Below, one piece after another: positions 51,801 through 61,949 of a stretch of DNA of 64,000 nucleotides (within the stretch, counting starts at the first letter, position 1; every line of letters begins with the position of its first letter). This stretch comes from Allomyces macrogynus ATCC 38327 (lineage: Eukaryota > Blastocladiomycota > Blastocladiomycetes > Blastocladiales > Blastocladiaceae). A model generated the notes under the pieces. The model was not told where the DNA came from. It worked only from the letters and a program-made list of their open reading frames with translations, and searched no databases. The position numbers and the translations under genes are program-made. The stretch is taken from NCBI GenBank assembly GCA_000151295.1, contig GG745346.1:662064-726063 (forward strand). Reading direction: 5' to 3'.

Positions 51801-53183
51801 CTCGAGAAGCGGCCGTCGATCTTCAAGTACATTCAGAAGATCCTTGCGCAGAACGCCAAGCTCGAGTCGGCCACGGCCAAGGGCACGCCGTTGCTGGCGG
51901 CGGTGAACGGGGCTGGCGACCTGGCGTCGCCCAAGGCCGCGCGCCCGCATACTCCGTCGCCGCTGTCGCAACTGCTGGCCACCGTGTCGGTCACGGACGC
52001 CGACGAGGGCAGCGCCGGCGCGCCGCTCCTGTCGGGCGCCGACCTGTCCACGTCGGGCGCCGACTGGTCCCTCCCGGACAGCGGCGTGTTCCGGTCGGAC
52101 CTGTTCGACGACGAGCTGCGCCTGCACGACGCGGCGCCGTCGACTGCCGCCGGCGACAATGCCGTGCCGCCGCGCATCGACTCGAACGCGCCGCTGCTGT
52201 CGATCCCGACCAAGCGCGAGATCTTGCAAGTCGGGTTCCCGCTGGTCCTGGCCATCTGGCAAGTGTTTGAGCTGTGGGTCGCGCAGTACGTGGGCCCGTC
52301 GGCGCTTGCCGCGCACCTGCTCGAGGAACAGCGCGTGATCGTGTCGTCCCTCGTCGCGACGCACGAGGACATGGTCCCCGCCAACATGGTTCCCTTCATG
52401 GCGCGCGACACGCCCGTCGACGCATCGCACACCGTGCCCGCGGAGGACGCGCACGACGCGTTCGCCAAGTACCTCGCGGTCCAGGCCAAGCGTGCGCAAT
52501 GCACCTTGTTCCTCCTCGTCGACCTGATCGCACACGACCCGACGCAGATCACCCTGCCGGTCCTCGCCGCCGTGCGCACCGCAGGCCACTACCTCGAGCA
52601 CGAGGCCACGGTCGTGCACGACGTCGCGCGACTCGCGCGCGACCACCGCGTCGTCTTTGGTCCGGGCGACGACATTGCCGCCGACTTGCTCCTCGCCGGC
52701 CGGATCAAGCGGTCGCCCGAGTCGCCGCAGCTGCGGTTCCGCCGGCGGTCGCTGCTCCCGTCGGCCGCCGCCGCCGCAGCTGCGGTCATGCAGGCCGGGT
52801 CCCCTTCCCCGGACGGCCACGTATCCAACGGGTCGCTCGAGAATGATTTGATTGAGTTTCATCCGGAATCGGTGCGCAACAGCGTCTTGATTTACGCGAT
52901 GCTGCGCGCGCACTGTATGGCCGCCAAAGGTGGGGACGACGCGCTCGCGCTGGCGGCAGTGACCGTGGTCGTGCCCGAGTACGTGGCGCATTTGGATTTG
53001 GAGACGATGCGCGCGCGGATGACGGCGAGTTTGGCGCGGCAGGCGGCGACGACGACTGCGGTGACCGAGGCCCCCGTGGACCCGCTCGGGTTAGCGTTCT
53101 TGGATGAGATGAGCGCGATGCTGCGGGAGAAGTTTGGCGTCAAGGAGGTGATGCAGCGGACCGAAGTGGAAGTGCGGAATTGA
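48877..53183 (+). CDS. Class II (bacterial-type) HMG-CoA reductase with large C-terminal extension
   Basis: Converts HMG-CoA to mevalonate (sterol and isoprenoid pathway). Exons: 48877-49118, 49275-49901, 49978-50215 and 50292-53183; 1332 residues. The first intron length is a multiple of three, so the N-terminus is less certain; an internal ATG at 49390 is an alternative start. Class II hallmarks, with approximate positions: RPSIWSGFYKKALKER (165), ENCIGTMGMPVGLALNF (285), VPMAVEEPSVVAA (310; catalytic Glu), DAMGAN (440; dinucleotide binding), HNKGIMNGIDAVALATGQDW (524; catalytic Lys), and VGLAQNFAALRALSTEGIQR then HLHARNIAIAAGAP (657; catalytic His). A Ser/Ala-rich ~70-residue insertion precedes ENCIG. 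There is no N-terminal membrane domain as in class I. From ~700 to the end, ~630 residues have no recognised family. They have real splice-consistent GC-rich coding character. Confidence 0.85.
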
Positions 53184-53689
53184 TGGTGGAAGCTGGAGTT
53201 CGGGCGGGGACGGGTGGGTCCGAGCAGACGACACGAAGTATTGTCCATTGATAGAAATGGGGTGGAGAATGGGCAGATCAATGATGAATTTGATGATGCA
53301 CAAACAAGCGAACAGTAGTCACCAATCCCCGAAATCATGTCTCAAAATGTCTTGGATCGCCCAAGGGCAGACGGCAACGGGCCAGCTCACCCCGAGCTAC
53401 TGCGCATCGTCTGCAGTCCACTTGGTTGCAGCGATTCGGCACCACATGCAGCCGCCCCACTTCCTCGGGCGCCGGCAAACTGCGTCAGTGTGCATGCCCT
53501 CCGTATCAATTCTGTACTGTGGTCATCGCCATTCTTCTTTTCTCCACTGTTTGCGATCCAAAAGCCTGTCGTTCGCTCTTGAACGTTCCTTGAGCACCAT
53601 CCCCAACCTCCTGTTTGGATCACGTCCTCGGCGACTACGAATCCAACTCTAGTCCTCGACGGACCTGTATTCTCGACTCTGCAACGACC

Positions 53690-54139
53690 ATGGGACGCTT
53701 TAAGAACCTGCTCCTCGCGCTCCTCGCCGTGATCGCCATGCTTGCCGTTCTCGCAAGCGTTGCTCGCCGTGCAACCGCGTCGCCGGTTCCGCACGGCCAA
53801 GACGTGGTCGCTACGAACCGCAGCAAGGGTGATGGGCTTCTCAGTCGCGACATTGGGCCACGTGACTGTTGGTACGTCCGTTGTTGCTTTGCTTTGCAAT
53901 GCGCGAGGAAATAAAGACACTGACCCGAGAAAAATCTTTAAAACCTTGTCTTTATCAGGTACTCAAGCATTGAGAGGCGGCACTGCACGAAATGCTACGT
54001 CGGGCCCGACGGGCGGACATGGTGCCGGGTGGGTCGCTGCCAGAAGCGGCCGTACTACAAGTTCTATTGTACCGAATGCCCCTTCGGTCAGCCACCCACG
54101 AGTTCGGTATGCCACAAGGTGCCCCTCGATCCGCGGTAA
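53690..54139 (+). CDS. Small secreted cysteine-rich protein (intact family member)
   Basis: 120 residues, exons 53690-53871 and 53959-54139 with an 87-nt intron (GTACGT...TATCAG). Exon 1: signal peptide (LLLALLAVIAMLAVLASVA, cleavage near ATA-SPVP), a polar linker and Cys-Trp, the Trp codon split after two bases. Exon 2: WYSSIERRHCTKCYVGPDG, TWCRVGRC, then KFYCTECPFG and a final VCHK. This is the clearest example of the family core HC-x2-CY-x4-DG-x2-WC...YC-x-ECP...C. It stands alone, about 40 kb from the tandem array and 6 kb from the inverted pair. Family function is unknown; extracellular location and disulfide bonding are inferred from sequence. Confidence 0.75.
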
Positions 54140-54999
54140 GTTTCCGTCGCGCGCTTTGGGTGATGCGTGCTGCCGTCGTTCGCTGTGAGTGCGATTGTGA
54201 TGTGACCCGGCGGCTATTACGTCTTGCCGGGGAAATTGATAAATTGATCGAGCTTCTGGTCCTCTGTGCGCTTCTTGGCGGTTGTCTGCTCCGTTCACCG
54301 CATCCAACGTCACCCCTCAATTATATGTCGTGACGCAAATGCTCCCAAAGCAATGAACGACACAATCAACAGCCATCACAACAAGGACACATAAAATGAC
54401 AGCGGTCCGACCATATCGCGCAGTACCCAACCATTTACTGGCCAGCGGTCCAGTCAGTGCCAGTAGTTTGGTGCGTGGCGATGCGTTGCGGGTTAAAAGT
54501 GACAGCTTTCCACGCATTCTTGGTTTCGCGTCGTGATTTGACGCTGTGGCTCTCGCATGCCGTTCTGATCTGTGGGTTGGGAAAATGACGTTGGCCAATG
54601 AGCGAGCGATTGCAGATCATGATATTTCTCTCTTGCTTTCGTGACTTGCAGCGCTTCTTGACTGCTTTGCGCGCGGCCCTGCCGTGTCCTCGGCGCAGAG
54701 GACCTGATGAGATCTGAATGTATTGGGCCCCAGCGCCGTATCTCGCCCAAGTCGCGCAGGATCTCCAACAAAGTTTCCGACTAACCTGTACGGATGGTTT
54801 CGGTCTGGCCTTTGCGAGAAAAAGGTCGACCAACGTCTCTAAACCGGCTTTCACACCAGCAGCACACTTCGTCGGACTCTCACCTAGTCCATCACAAGGC
54901 TCTAAAAATATGGTTTTCATTCCCGCTTTGCCCGCGCAAAACACGCCGACCTGCCATCACGACCGGGTATCCATCCACTCAATCACGCCGTGCATCAAC
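54140..54999. other. Intergenic region, nothing recognised
   Basis: GC-poorer stretch between the cysteine-rich gene and the 3' end of the permease. A minus-strand open frame (54944-54435) shows no domain, signal peptide or family motif, so I do not call it a gene. Confidence 0.4.
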
Positions 55000-56769
55000 T
55001 TACTGCGCGCCGGCCTCGCCACGCGCCGTCGTCGCCTCGGCCGCCTTGGCGCGGCGGCTGGGCAAGTAGACGAGCACGAGCCACGGCACGATTCCAGTGG
55101 TCATGACAGCCCAGCCGAGGGCCGAGGTCAGGACCGAGCCCTCTTGGAAGAACGGGAAGATCATGAGGAACGTCGACACGGCAACGACGGCCATGGGCCC
55201 AATCGCGTGCACTTGCACACCCTGCATGTTTGGATCGCGGTGGAAAATGCCGCCGGACCGCGCCTTGACGACGAGCAGGCCGAGCGACGAGAGGCCGTAG
55301 AAGAACCTGTGGACGGCGAGGGTAGACGAGGTGAGTGACGATGGACTCCCATGAAGCGGTGGAGGTGAGGAAGCGATAACATACCAGAGCGGGTACGAGA
55401 CCATGTCAATGATTCGCCAAAAAGTTTCTCCTTGAAATGCGAAGACGAGGACGAGTGTCACGACAAAGTTGAAGAGGACCGCGTAGTCGGGTGTGCCGAC
55501 GCGACTGTTCAGGTGCTTGAAAAACTTGGGGAACAGCATCAATCCGGCCTCGCCCGTGGCGTGCGCGATGCGCGACGACGAGAACATAGTGATCAGCGAG
55601 CACGACAGGACGCAGCAGAAGATCAGGAGCGAGACGATCATGCGGCCGGCAGCGCCAAACATGTGCTCGCCCCAGACAGCGGCGAGGGCGTCACCCGCCG
55701 TGACAATCGTGTCGTAGGGCAGCGACACGAGGTAGGTGAAGTTGGCAAACAGGTACAAGACAGCGACAACCGAGATGCCGAGAATCGATGCCCGGCCGAC
55801 GTTGCGCTTGGGGTCCTTGAGCTCGCCGAGCGACGAGGCCAGGTTCGCAAATCCATCTTGCGCCCACATGACCTGTCGGCAGGGGAGAACAGCAGTGCAA
55901 GTGAGAAACGGAACGCAACCGCGGTAAACAAAAAACGGGTGGAAAAGCAAGAACGGACCTTGAACATGGCCGCGGCAAACGCGCCCGGGTTGGACGTGGT
56001 CCCAGCAAACAAGTGATCGCTTGACAAGCTCTCGAGGTTGCGCTTGCCCGGCAGCACGCCAAAGAGCGTGATCAATCCGGTCCCGCAAAACAGCACGAGG
56101 CACGTCACCGACAAGGCCGTGGAAATGGACAGGAACCGACCAGCAATGTTGTTCGACAGCAGAATCACGAGCGTCTGCAGGACCATGAGCACAACAGCGA
56201 TACGCTTGGCGTAGAACTCGCCGTACTCGACGTTCGGATCCGACGGGAACGCGTCCGGGAACGCGGCGGCAAAGTACTGGCCAGCAATCAGCGACAAACT
56301 CGCGTTGTAGCCCGGATTGATGAGCGCGACGCGCGTCCACGAAAAAATGACTGCAAAGAATCGCGGTGGGCGGCGGAACGCGTGGTCGAAAAACGGCGCG
56401 TCGCCGCCGCTCTGCGTGATGCGAGAGCCCCACTCTGCGTAGCACATGGCCGCTGTGAACGCGAGCACGGATCCAATGATCCAGAGAATGAGGGCCGGGC
56501 CGGTCGCACCGACGAGCGCAATGATCGCGCCGGGGTTGGTGAAAATGCCGCTTCCAATCATGCCTCTACACAAACACAAAAAGGACGCGTCAGTTTAGGG
56601 ATTGGGGAAATGACCAGGGCAGGAAGAGGACAACGCGCGCGCACCCTGCAATAAGCGCAGCGCCCTGGACGACATTGAGGCGTGGAGCGAGGCCGGAGCC
56701 GCTGGCCTCTGTTGAGAGCATGGCGACATCGGCGTCGCCCTTGCTCATGCCCTTTTCTGCGCTATCCAT
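55000..56769 (-). CDS. APC-superfamily amino-acid permease (LAT/methionine-permease type)
   Basis: Plasma-membrane amino-acid transporter. Exons: 56769-56645, 56565-55959, 55872-55385 and 55306-55000, giving 508 residues, normal length. The N-terminus is polar and cytosolic. TM1 carries the substrate-binding GMIGSGIFTNPGAI motif. About 12 hydrophobic segments follow, for example LILWIIGSVLAFTAAMCYAE, IAVVLMVLQTLVILLSNNIA, TCLVLFCGTGLITLFGVLPG, ILGISVVAVLYLFANFTYLV and LLIFCCVLSCSLITMFSSSR. The YAEWGSRITQSGGDAPF loop (SGG-type) and WAQDGFANLASSLGELKDPK are typical of LAT/SLC7-like and fungal Mup1-type permeases. The C-terminus is a short Lys/Arg/Ala tail. The exact substrate cannot be told from sequence alone; neutral amino acids or methionine are likely. 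Confidence 0.85.
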
Positions 56770-58267
56770 GGTCGAGGTGGTCGCAATCGTCGAAAAGTTG
56801 GGTTGGGTCGCTGCTGAGAGCTGGGAACACTGCTGTCGCGCGAACAAGATATCGGGACAAAAAAAACGGCGGGGCCTCGCTGGTTTTATTGTGCACGACA
56901 TCCCAGCACACTTTGGTTCGACGATGTTGACCAGCTGGACCAAAGCAGGAAGCACGGCCGCGCGCGCGGACACTCCCAAAGCGCTTGAAGATGGATCTGT
57001 CGGCCTGATGATCTTCGAGCGCCACGCCTCCGAGTCGACGACCAAAAAAGCAGAGGAAAGTGGAGGAGGAGCGGGTCGAGGTACCGGTTCAAGTCGTCCA
57101 CGAGCCACGGCCAAATAGGCGGCTGGAACGGCTTGACTGTTCCTGGCCGGGGTTCTCTCGACGGCCGAGAAGCATGATCGAGCCAAGTTTAGGCGACAAG
57201 CGTTGTTACCGAGGCTTGTCGATGCGACAAGAAGGACCCATGATCAAATGAACCAATGCGAGAGCCCGGCGCAGCAGGAAAGGAGGCTGGTTGCAACGCC
57301 AAGATGATCGTTCGAGTCCCCTCGAATCATTTCGCCCCGGCTCGCTCGAGGAACAGGGCCGGAAAGGTTGGCGAATCATGTTCCTGATCAAAGCGGTGGA
57401 GAAAGCAGAGCGGGGTTCGCTGCGATGGTGCTGCTGCTCGCGCCAGTCCCCTGCACAGGTCCTCGTTGGGCGGCATGGATGGGCGTGAAAGCGCGACAAC
57501 GGTGCAAGTTCCAGGTCATAGTTTGGTGCAGCGACACGACGAGGATATTGTGCATCAAGTCTCGCGGCGGTTGGGCAGCCGAAACCATGGATGGGAAAGG
57601 TGGCCGACGTGGATGGAGGTGAGGTGGCGATAGTGCATCGCACGCAGCGCCCGTCCGGCCAATGAGATCGCCAACAACGGCGAAATCGACTTGCGGCCAG
57701 CTGTTGATTGACTTACGATCCGGATCACGACCAAGAGCTGATGTCGGCCACGTTTTCGGCCTTCGCGCCCGCTGATTCACGGCCAGGACGAGCTCTTGCG
57801 CGCCGCGATCGGCCGACCTGCTTTTCCGCAGGCGAGCTCATGGGCGGGCGGGCGGGCGGGCGCTGCCCATGTTTCAGCGCGCTCCGGGACGTGACGCGCC
57901 AGAGCTCCGTCTCGACGCGCGCATCGTCCACGCGCCCGCCGCGCGCGCCGCCATGTCCCGCCGATGGCGTGCTCGCCTGATCTGACACCGCCGTCGGCGG
58001 GGCAAACCACGGCCTCCTGTCGAGTCGAGTGCCGAGCCGCGCCGCGCGCCCGTCTCGGCGTCCGTGGCCAGCAGACCTCGCGCTCGCGCACGGCGACCCT
58101 ATAAAATGCGCATCGCGGCGGCCGGCGCGGTCCCCTCTCTCTCCGGCGGTCCACAGACTCTTGCCGAGCCGCACGTACGCGCGCGCTCTCCACCCCTCTC
58201 CACCCCTGCCCGCACGCCCGCTCACCCCGCGCCGACGCCGACGGCCCTCCTCCCCACCTTCTTCACC
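56770..58267. promoter_or_regulatory. Divergent intergenic region
   Basis: About 1.5 kb between the permease start and the Lys/Gly-rich secreted protein start. Several overlapping open frames exist but none has domain features. A TATA-like element (CTATAAAATG) at 58099-58108 lies ~160 bp before the ATG of the plus-strand gene. Confidence 0.4.
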
Positions 58268-59074
58268 ATGACGCGTCTCCTGATTCTGCACCTCGCGTTC
58301 GTCGGCGCGCTGCTCGCGCTCGCCGCGACGACGCCGGCCGCGCACGGCGTGGCGATTGTCGTGCCCAATGCCAACGCGGTCGAGCTCGCCAAGCGCGGCA
58401 GCAGCAAGTGGGACTACGGCAGGAACAAGGGCGACTACAGCAAGGGCAAGTATAAGGGTGATCACGGCAAGGGCAAGCACAATGGCGACTACGGCAAGAA
58501 CGATCTGGCTGAGGACGAGACGCACGTGGACCGCGCCCGGCGCGCCGTTAGCGGCGGCGAGATTGCCGGTAGTGACGGCAAGGGCGGCAAACGGGACGAC
58601 ATCAAGAAGGACCTCGCCAAGGAGGACGATACGGACGTGGCCCGCCCCTTGGACGATGTCAGCAGTGACGAGGATGTCGGCGATGACGCGATTGCCGACG
58701 GCGACGAGATTGACGACGCGAACAAGAAAGGCAAGGGTAAGGGCAAGGGCAAGGGCAAGGGCAAGGGCCGCAAGGGCAAGGGGAAGGGCAAGGGCCGCAA
58801 GCACAAGGGCAAGCGCAAGGGCAAGGGTGAGAAGTCCAAGACCTACCCGTACCCCGACAAGACCTACCCCTACCCTGAGAAGGGCAAGAAGGGCAAGGCC
58901 GCCAAGCCGTCGCCACAGCCGTCGCCGTCGCCACAGCCGTCGCCAGAGCCGGAGCCGTCGCCGTCGCCAGAGCCCGCGCCGTCGCCTGAGCCCTCGCCGG
59001 GGCCAGACGGTGGCAATGGCAACGGCAGCAACGGTGGGAACGAGCTGGCGGGCCGCTTCAAGGCTGGCAAGTAG
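58268..59074 (+). CDS. Secreted Lys/Gly-repeat and Pro/Ser-rich protein
   Basis: Single exon, 268 residues. Signal peptide at ~1-25 (LLILHLAFVGALLALAA, cleavage near AHG). A first repeat region follows with GDYSKGKYKGDHGKGKHNGD, then an acidic middle (DVSSDEDVGDDAIADGDEID), a strongly basic Lys-Gly repeat (KGKGKGKGKGKGKGRKGKGK), two copies of TYPYP, and a Pro-Ser/Pro-Glu tail (PSPQPSPSPQPSPEPEPSPS) ending in a Gly/Asn stretch. Alternating acidic, basic and Pro-rich blocks suggest a secreted matrix or adhesive protein. It resembles the Lys-Gly tract in the cysteine-rich protein at 61242-61838, although it has no cysteine core. No family recognised. Confidence 0.65.
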   Translation: MTRLLILHLAFVGALLALAATTPAAHGVAIVVPNANAVELAKRGSSKWDYGRNKGDYSKGKYKGDHGKGKHNGDYGKNDLAEDETHVDRARRAVSGGEIAGSDGKGGKRDDIKKDLAKEDDTDVARPLDDVSSDEDVGDDAIADGDEIDDANKKGKGKGKGKGKGKGRKGKGKGKGRKHKGKRKGKGEKSKTYPYPDKTYPYPEKGKKGKAAKPSPQPSPSPQPSPEPEPSPSPEPAPSPEPSPGPDGGNGNGSNGGNELAGRFKAGK

Positions 59075-59904
59075 GCGAGTTGAATTGTCGCCGTCGTGGA
59101 GTGCGGCGGCATGGCTGACGAGCAGCAGACCGCATGTCACGGGCGTTTTTTCGTGCTAGCGGGCGGTGTTCCTCTGTGATTCGTGTTTGTGTTTGTGATT
59201 CTTGGCGTGGTCTATTTGTCTTTCGGCGCACCTGTTGCTGCGCACGAGTCTGGCCGTGCGCTCAGTTCGAGCATCTTGGCCGAGCGTTTGATGCGATTAA
59301 AAGGCGTGTTATATTTTGTGATCCTCTGTCGTTTTTGTTTGTGCGGCCATGTTCACTTTTTCACCGTGCACTGGCACGATGTGGCAAGTTGTGGCATGCT
59401 CATTAGAGACCGGATGTGCGGCTTGTCGCAATCTCGCTCTTTCAATCCGTTTCCGTTATTTCCTACGCAACGACAGCTCACAACGACACGCCGTCGCTCT
59501 GATTGCCAATGATGAGCTCTGATGTCCTGTCGCCCTGCGTCGCCCTGCTGCACGCGTCGCGGCACTTGGCCGACCGCGAGTGCAATGGCGTCGTTTTGAT
59601 TTGGCAAAGAGTTCGCGAGCAATTTCTGTCGCACCGCGTCAGTCGACGGTGTCATTCACTAGTACGGCGACAGCGGCGCGAATCGATGCGCGGCGTTGCG
59701 TGAATGGCATGCATCTCACCAGCACAAACCAAAACGACCAACACATGTTCATTGAATCAGAGAAAAAACAGGACTCTTAAACCACGGAACGGCCAAAATA
59801 AGCACCAATCACCGGTCCAAAAACATTGGCGGGACGTCCAGCCGCTGCTGCCTGCCTCCTACCCACCCACCGCGGTTCGCAATCACTGCCACACGGCGCG
59901 TCAC
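59075..59904. other. Intergenic region, nothing recognised
   Basis: 3' flank of the Lys/Gly-rich gene and 3' flank of the minus-strand cysteine-rich copy. No gene or RNA supported. Confidence 0.4.
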
Positions 59905-60445
59905 TTAGTGAAGCGTCATCCCGAAGTCGACGGCAGCGCGCGAACGTCGGCGCAAGCCGCATTTACCGGCAGTGACTGCGGCCCCAGTTGTCAGTCCAGC
60001 ACAGTACTTTTTCAAGCTGCGGTTCCAGCACCAACCGTTGTTGCAGTACTGCCGCCTATCCTTGTAGTAGCGCATCCGCCCGTTGCAGTGACGGCGTTTT
60101 TCACGCGAATGCCTACGGCCGAGCATGGTGCGGGCCGACGCCGAGTGAGAGCGTGGGCGGGGACAAGCAGCGGAGAGATGCGATGCGAAACAACAGGCAA
60201 AATCGCGCGGGCAGTTGAAGCACCGGCCCATGGGGCAGTACGGGCACTCGGCGGTGGCGCCAATGGGCGCGTCGATCGATTGTGTCGGGTTTGGCACGTC
60301 GGTCGTATGGATGCCGGTCGTGGGCGCTGACGTCCGCGTCGGCGTGTTGGCCAAGTCGGCGAGCGCGGCCTGCGCAGTGAGGAGCGCAAGGAGCGCCGCG
60401 AGGAGAAAGAGTGTCGGCAATGAGCTGGGTCGTGGCGCGCATCAT
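59905..60445 (-). pseudogene. Cysteine-rich secreted family, left arm copy (frameshifted start, lost splice donor)
   Basis: ATG-ATG at 60445-60440 opens with MMRATTQL as in intact members, but the hydrophobic signal core (FLLAALLALLTAQAALA) is in the next frame, so one base is off between 60445 and 60420. After a Thr/Pro linker comes a Cys-rich block shared only with the copy at 62904 (AECPYCPMGRCFNCPRDFAC). The splice donor expected after the Cys is TT instead of GT, yet the former intron has no stop and is in frame. One continuous frame therefore runs through it into the second exon (HSREKRRHCNGRMRYYKDRR, QYCNNGWCW) to TAA at 59905. It is either a pseudogene or a gene with intron-turned-exon that needs only a corrected start. 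Confidence 0.55.
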
Positions 60446-61020
60446 GGCGTTAGAGGTGGTGGAGAGAGTTGGGTGGTCAGGAGAGTTCACGCAGTTGGGG
60501 AACGGCTCAGTCTAGCTCCAGTTTCCGTTGACGCGATCACTTGGCGCTCCTCTGCGAGGCGTGGTGTGGGCGGAATATGGCCTTGCCGGTAACGAGTCAG
60601 CTCGCGCCGACATTTGTCATCGGGACCCCATTCAACACCATCCAAGCGCTGGGCGGAGAAGGAAGCGAAAACCTATGCGAAAGATGAGCACGAATTTATG
60701 GGGGGATGGAGTTGCCGCTGCGTCTGCCGCGTCGACGTGCGGGCAGCGGCAGTGTCGACTGCTCATGAGCTGTGATCTCAGAGCTGATGGCAACGTGGGT
60801 GGATAAACGAGCGCGCACGCGTCGCGCGGCACGTTCACCTCCACTGACCCTCACCCCGCCAAGAACGGTGCCAACGACACGACTCCATGTTTCACACAGC
60901 GCAGCCTGACGCCGGGCTGTGACGGTTCTCAGGAGCGAAGCAGCGAAGCAGAGAGAGCGCGCGTGCGCAAGAGCAGAACAAATCAGAAAACAACAAGTTT
61001 CTCTCAAAGACTCGGCCATC
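59905..61020. repeat. Inverted duplication, left arm
   Basis: This arm matches 62560-63420 in reverse orientation. Shared stretches include the cysteine-rich genes, a block near 60660-60830 (CGTTGCCATCA on the complementary strand) and a nearly identical block at 60880-60975 containing GTGACGGTTCTCAGGAGCG. Parts facing the centre diverge. Confidence 0.7.
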
Positions 61021-61241
61021 AAATTCGACGACGACAATCAAATTCTCTTCGTGACCACCGCGTCAAGCGCAAAGCCAACGACAATCAACCAAACCGCAGA
61101 ATCGAGGAAGAAAAATCAAACTCTCTGAGCGGCAGCATCTCACATCTCGCCGAAAAGCCCCAAACGAAACTTCGGCGGGCGCAGCCCGCATTGACCCATG
61201 ATCAACGACGCCTTGACAGCCCCCTTGCACGCGCCGCGCGC

Positions 61242-61838
61242 CTACAACTTGACCTTGGACGTGCCGGACCCGTAGTTGCACGACTCGCCGCTCGACGGAT
61301 CCCTGGGACACTCGGGGCAATAGTAGTAGCTGCCCTCGTAGTAGCACTCGGACGGCTTCTTGCACCAATAATCTCCGTCGGGCTTCTGGTAGCACCGGTC
61401 GCAGTGCTGATACCCGTCCGGCGAATACCTACACGGTACGGTTGGTTGGTCGGTCGGTCGGGAACGGCGCGGCGCGACACAGCATGGCCAGCTCTCGAAG
61501 CGCGAAAAGAAGCATCGCGCTTCCACAGCGCCCATGCAATCGGTCAAATCGTGAAAGTCGACGTACCAGCAGCTCGGCGACTTACTGCCCTTGCCACCCT
61601 TACCACCCTTACCACCCTTACCACCCTTGCCACCCTTGCCACCCTTGCCACCCTTGCCACCCTTGCCACCGCCCTTGCCCTTCTTGGCGCCTGCGCGCAG
61701 GTTGTCGTCGGCGTCGGCGTCGGTGTTGTCGGTGGCGCGGGCAATGTCCTGGTCGTCGGGCACAGGCGACGCCGTCGTGGCCGCGATCACGGCGAGCACG
61801 GCGAGGAGCGCGAGGAGAAGGGTCGTGGCGCGCGTCAT
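61242..61838 (-). CDS. Secreted cysteine-rich protein with Gly-Gly-Lys repeat
   Basis: 152 residues, exons 61838-61567 and 61428-61242 with a 138-nt intron (donor GTACGT). Exon 1: MTRATTLLLALLAVLAVIAA signal peptide (cleavage near TAS-PVP), an Asp-rich linker, about ten Lys-Gly-Gly units, then SPSCW with the split Trp codon. Exon 2: SPDGYQHCDRCYQKPDGDYW, CKKPSEC, YYYCPECPRD and a last Cys before a polar tail. The HC-x2-CY...WC...YC-x-ECP core is the same as at 53690. The Lys-Gly spacer between signal peptide and core is unique to this member and resembles the repeat in the protein at 58268. Intact. It lies between the arms of an inverted duplication. Confidence 0.75.
   Translation of the reverse strand: MTRATTLLLALLAVLAVIAATTASPVPDDQDIARATDNTDADADDNLRAGAKKGKGGGKGGKGGKGGKGGKGGKGGKGGKGGKGSKSPSCWYVDFHDLTDCMGAVEARCFFSRFESWPCCVAPRRSRPTDQPTVPCRYSPDGYQHCDRCYQKPDGDYWCKKPSECYYEGSYYYCPECPRDPSSGESCNYGSGTSKVKL
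61586..61672 (-). repeat. 9-bp coding minisatellite (Lys-Gly-Gly)
   Basis: About ten tandem units of AAGGGTGGC (third unit base C or T) in exon 1 of the cysteine-rich gene. Nearly identical units suggest recent, length-variable expansion. Confidence 0.85.
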
Positions 61839-61949
61839 GGTGGTGGTGGAAGTGGAGAGTTTGGGGGAGGGACGCGGCGGGTTGGGTGTAGTTGGGGGAT
61901 CGGGCTCGCGTGCGCGCGGAACGGGGCGGGCAGCATTCGGCGAATTGCC

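Noticed and set aside
50154..52991. 945-codon minus-strand open frame opposite HMG-CoA reductase
   Set aside because: Produced by high GC and codon bias; the plus strand carries clear catalytic motifs.
54435..54944. 170-codon open frame on the minus strand
   Set aside because: No signal peptide, domain or family motif; composition is unlike the neighbouring genes, and start and context are unconvincing.
55406..56016. Plus-strand open frames within the permease region
   Set aside because: They run antisense to membrane-helix exons and have no features of their own.
57290..57340. tRNA-like T-loop word GTTCGAGTCC
   Set aside because: The flanking bases do not pair as a T-stem, and no acceptor stem or anticodon arm can be drawn around it.
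58740..58830. CRISPR-like short repeats in the Lys-Gly gene and at 61586-61672
   Set aside because: They are contiguous 6-bp and 9-bp coding repeats without spacers, in a eukaryotic gene.
57725..59140. Long minus-strand open frame opposite the Lys/Gly-rich gene
   Set aside because: It is the shadow of a repetitive plus-strand gene; its Leu/Ala/Val repeats are the complement of the Lys-Gly and Pro-Ser tracts.
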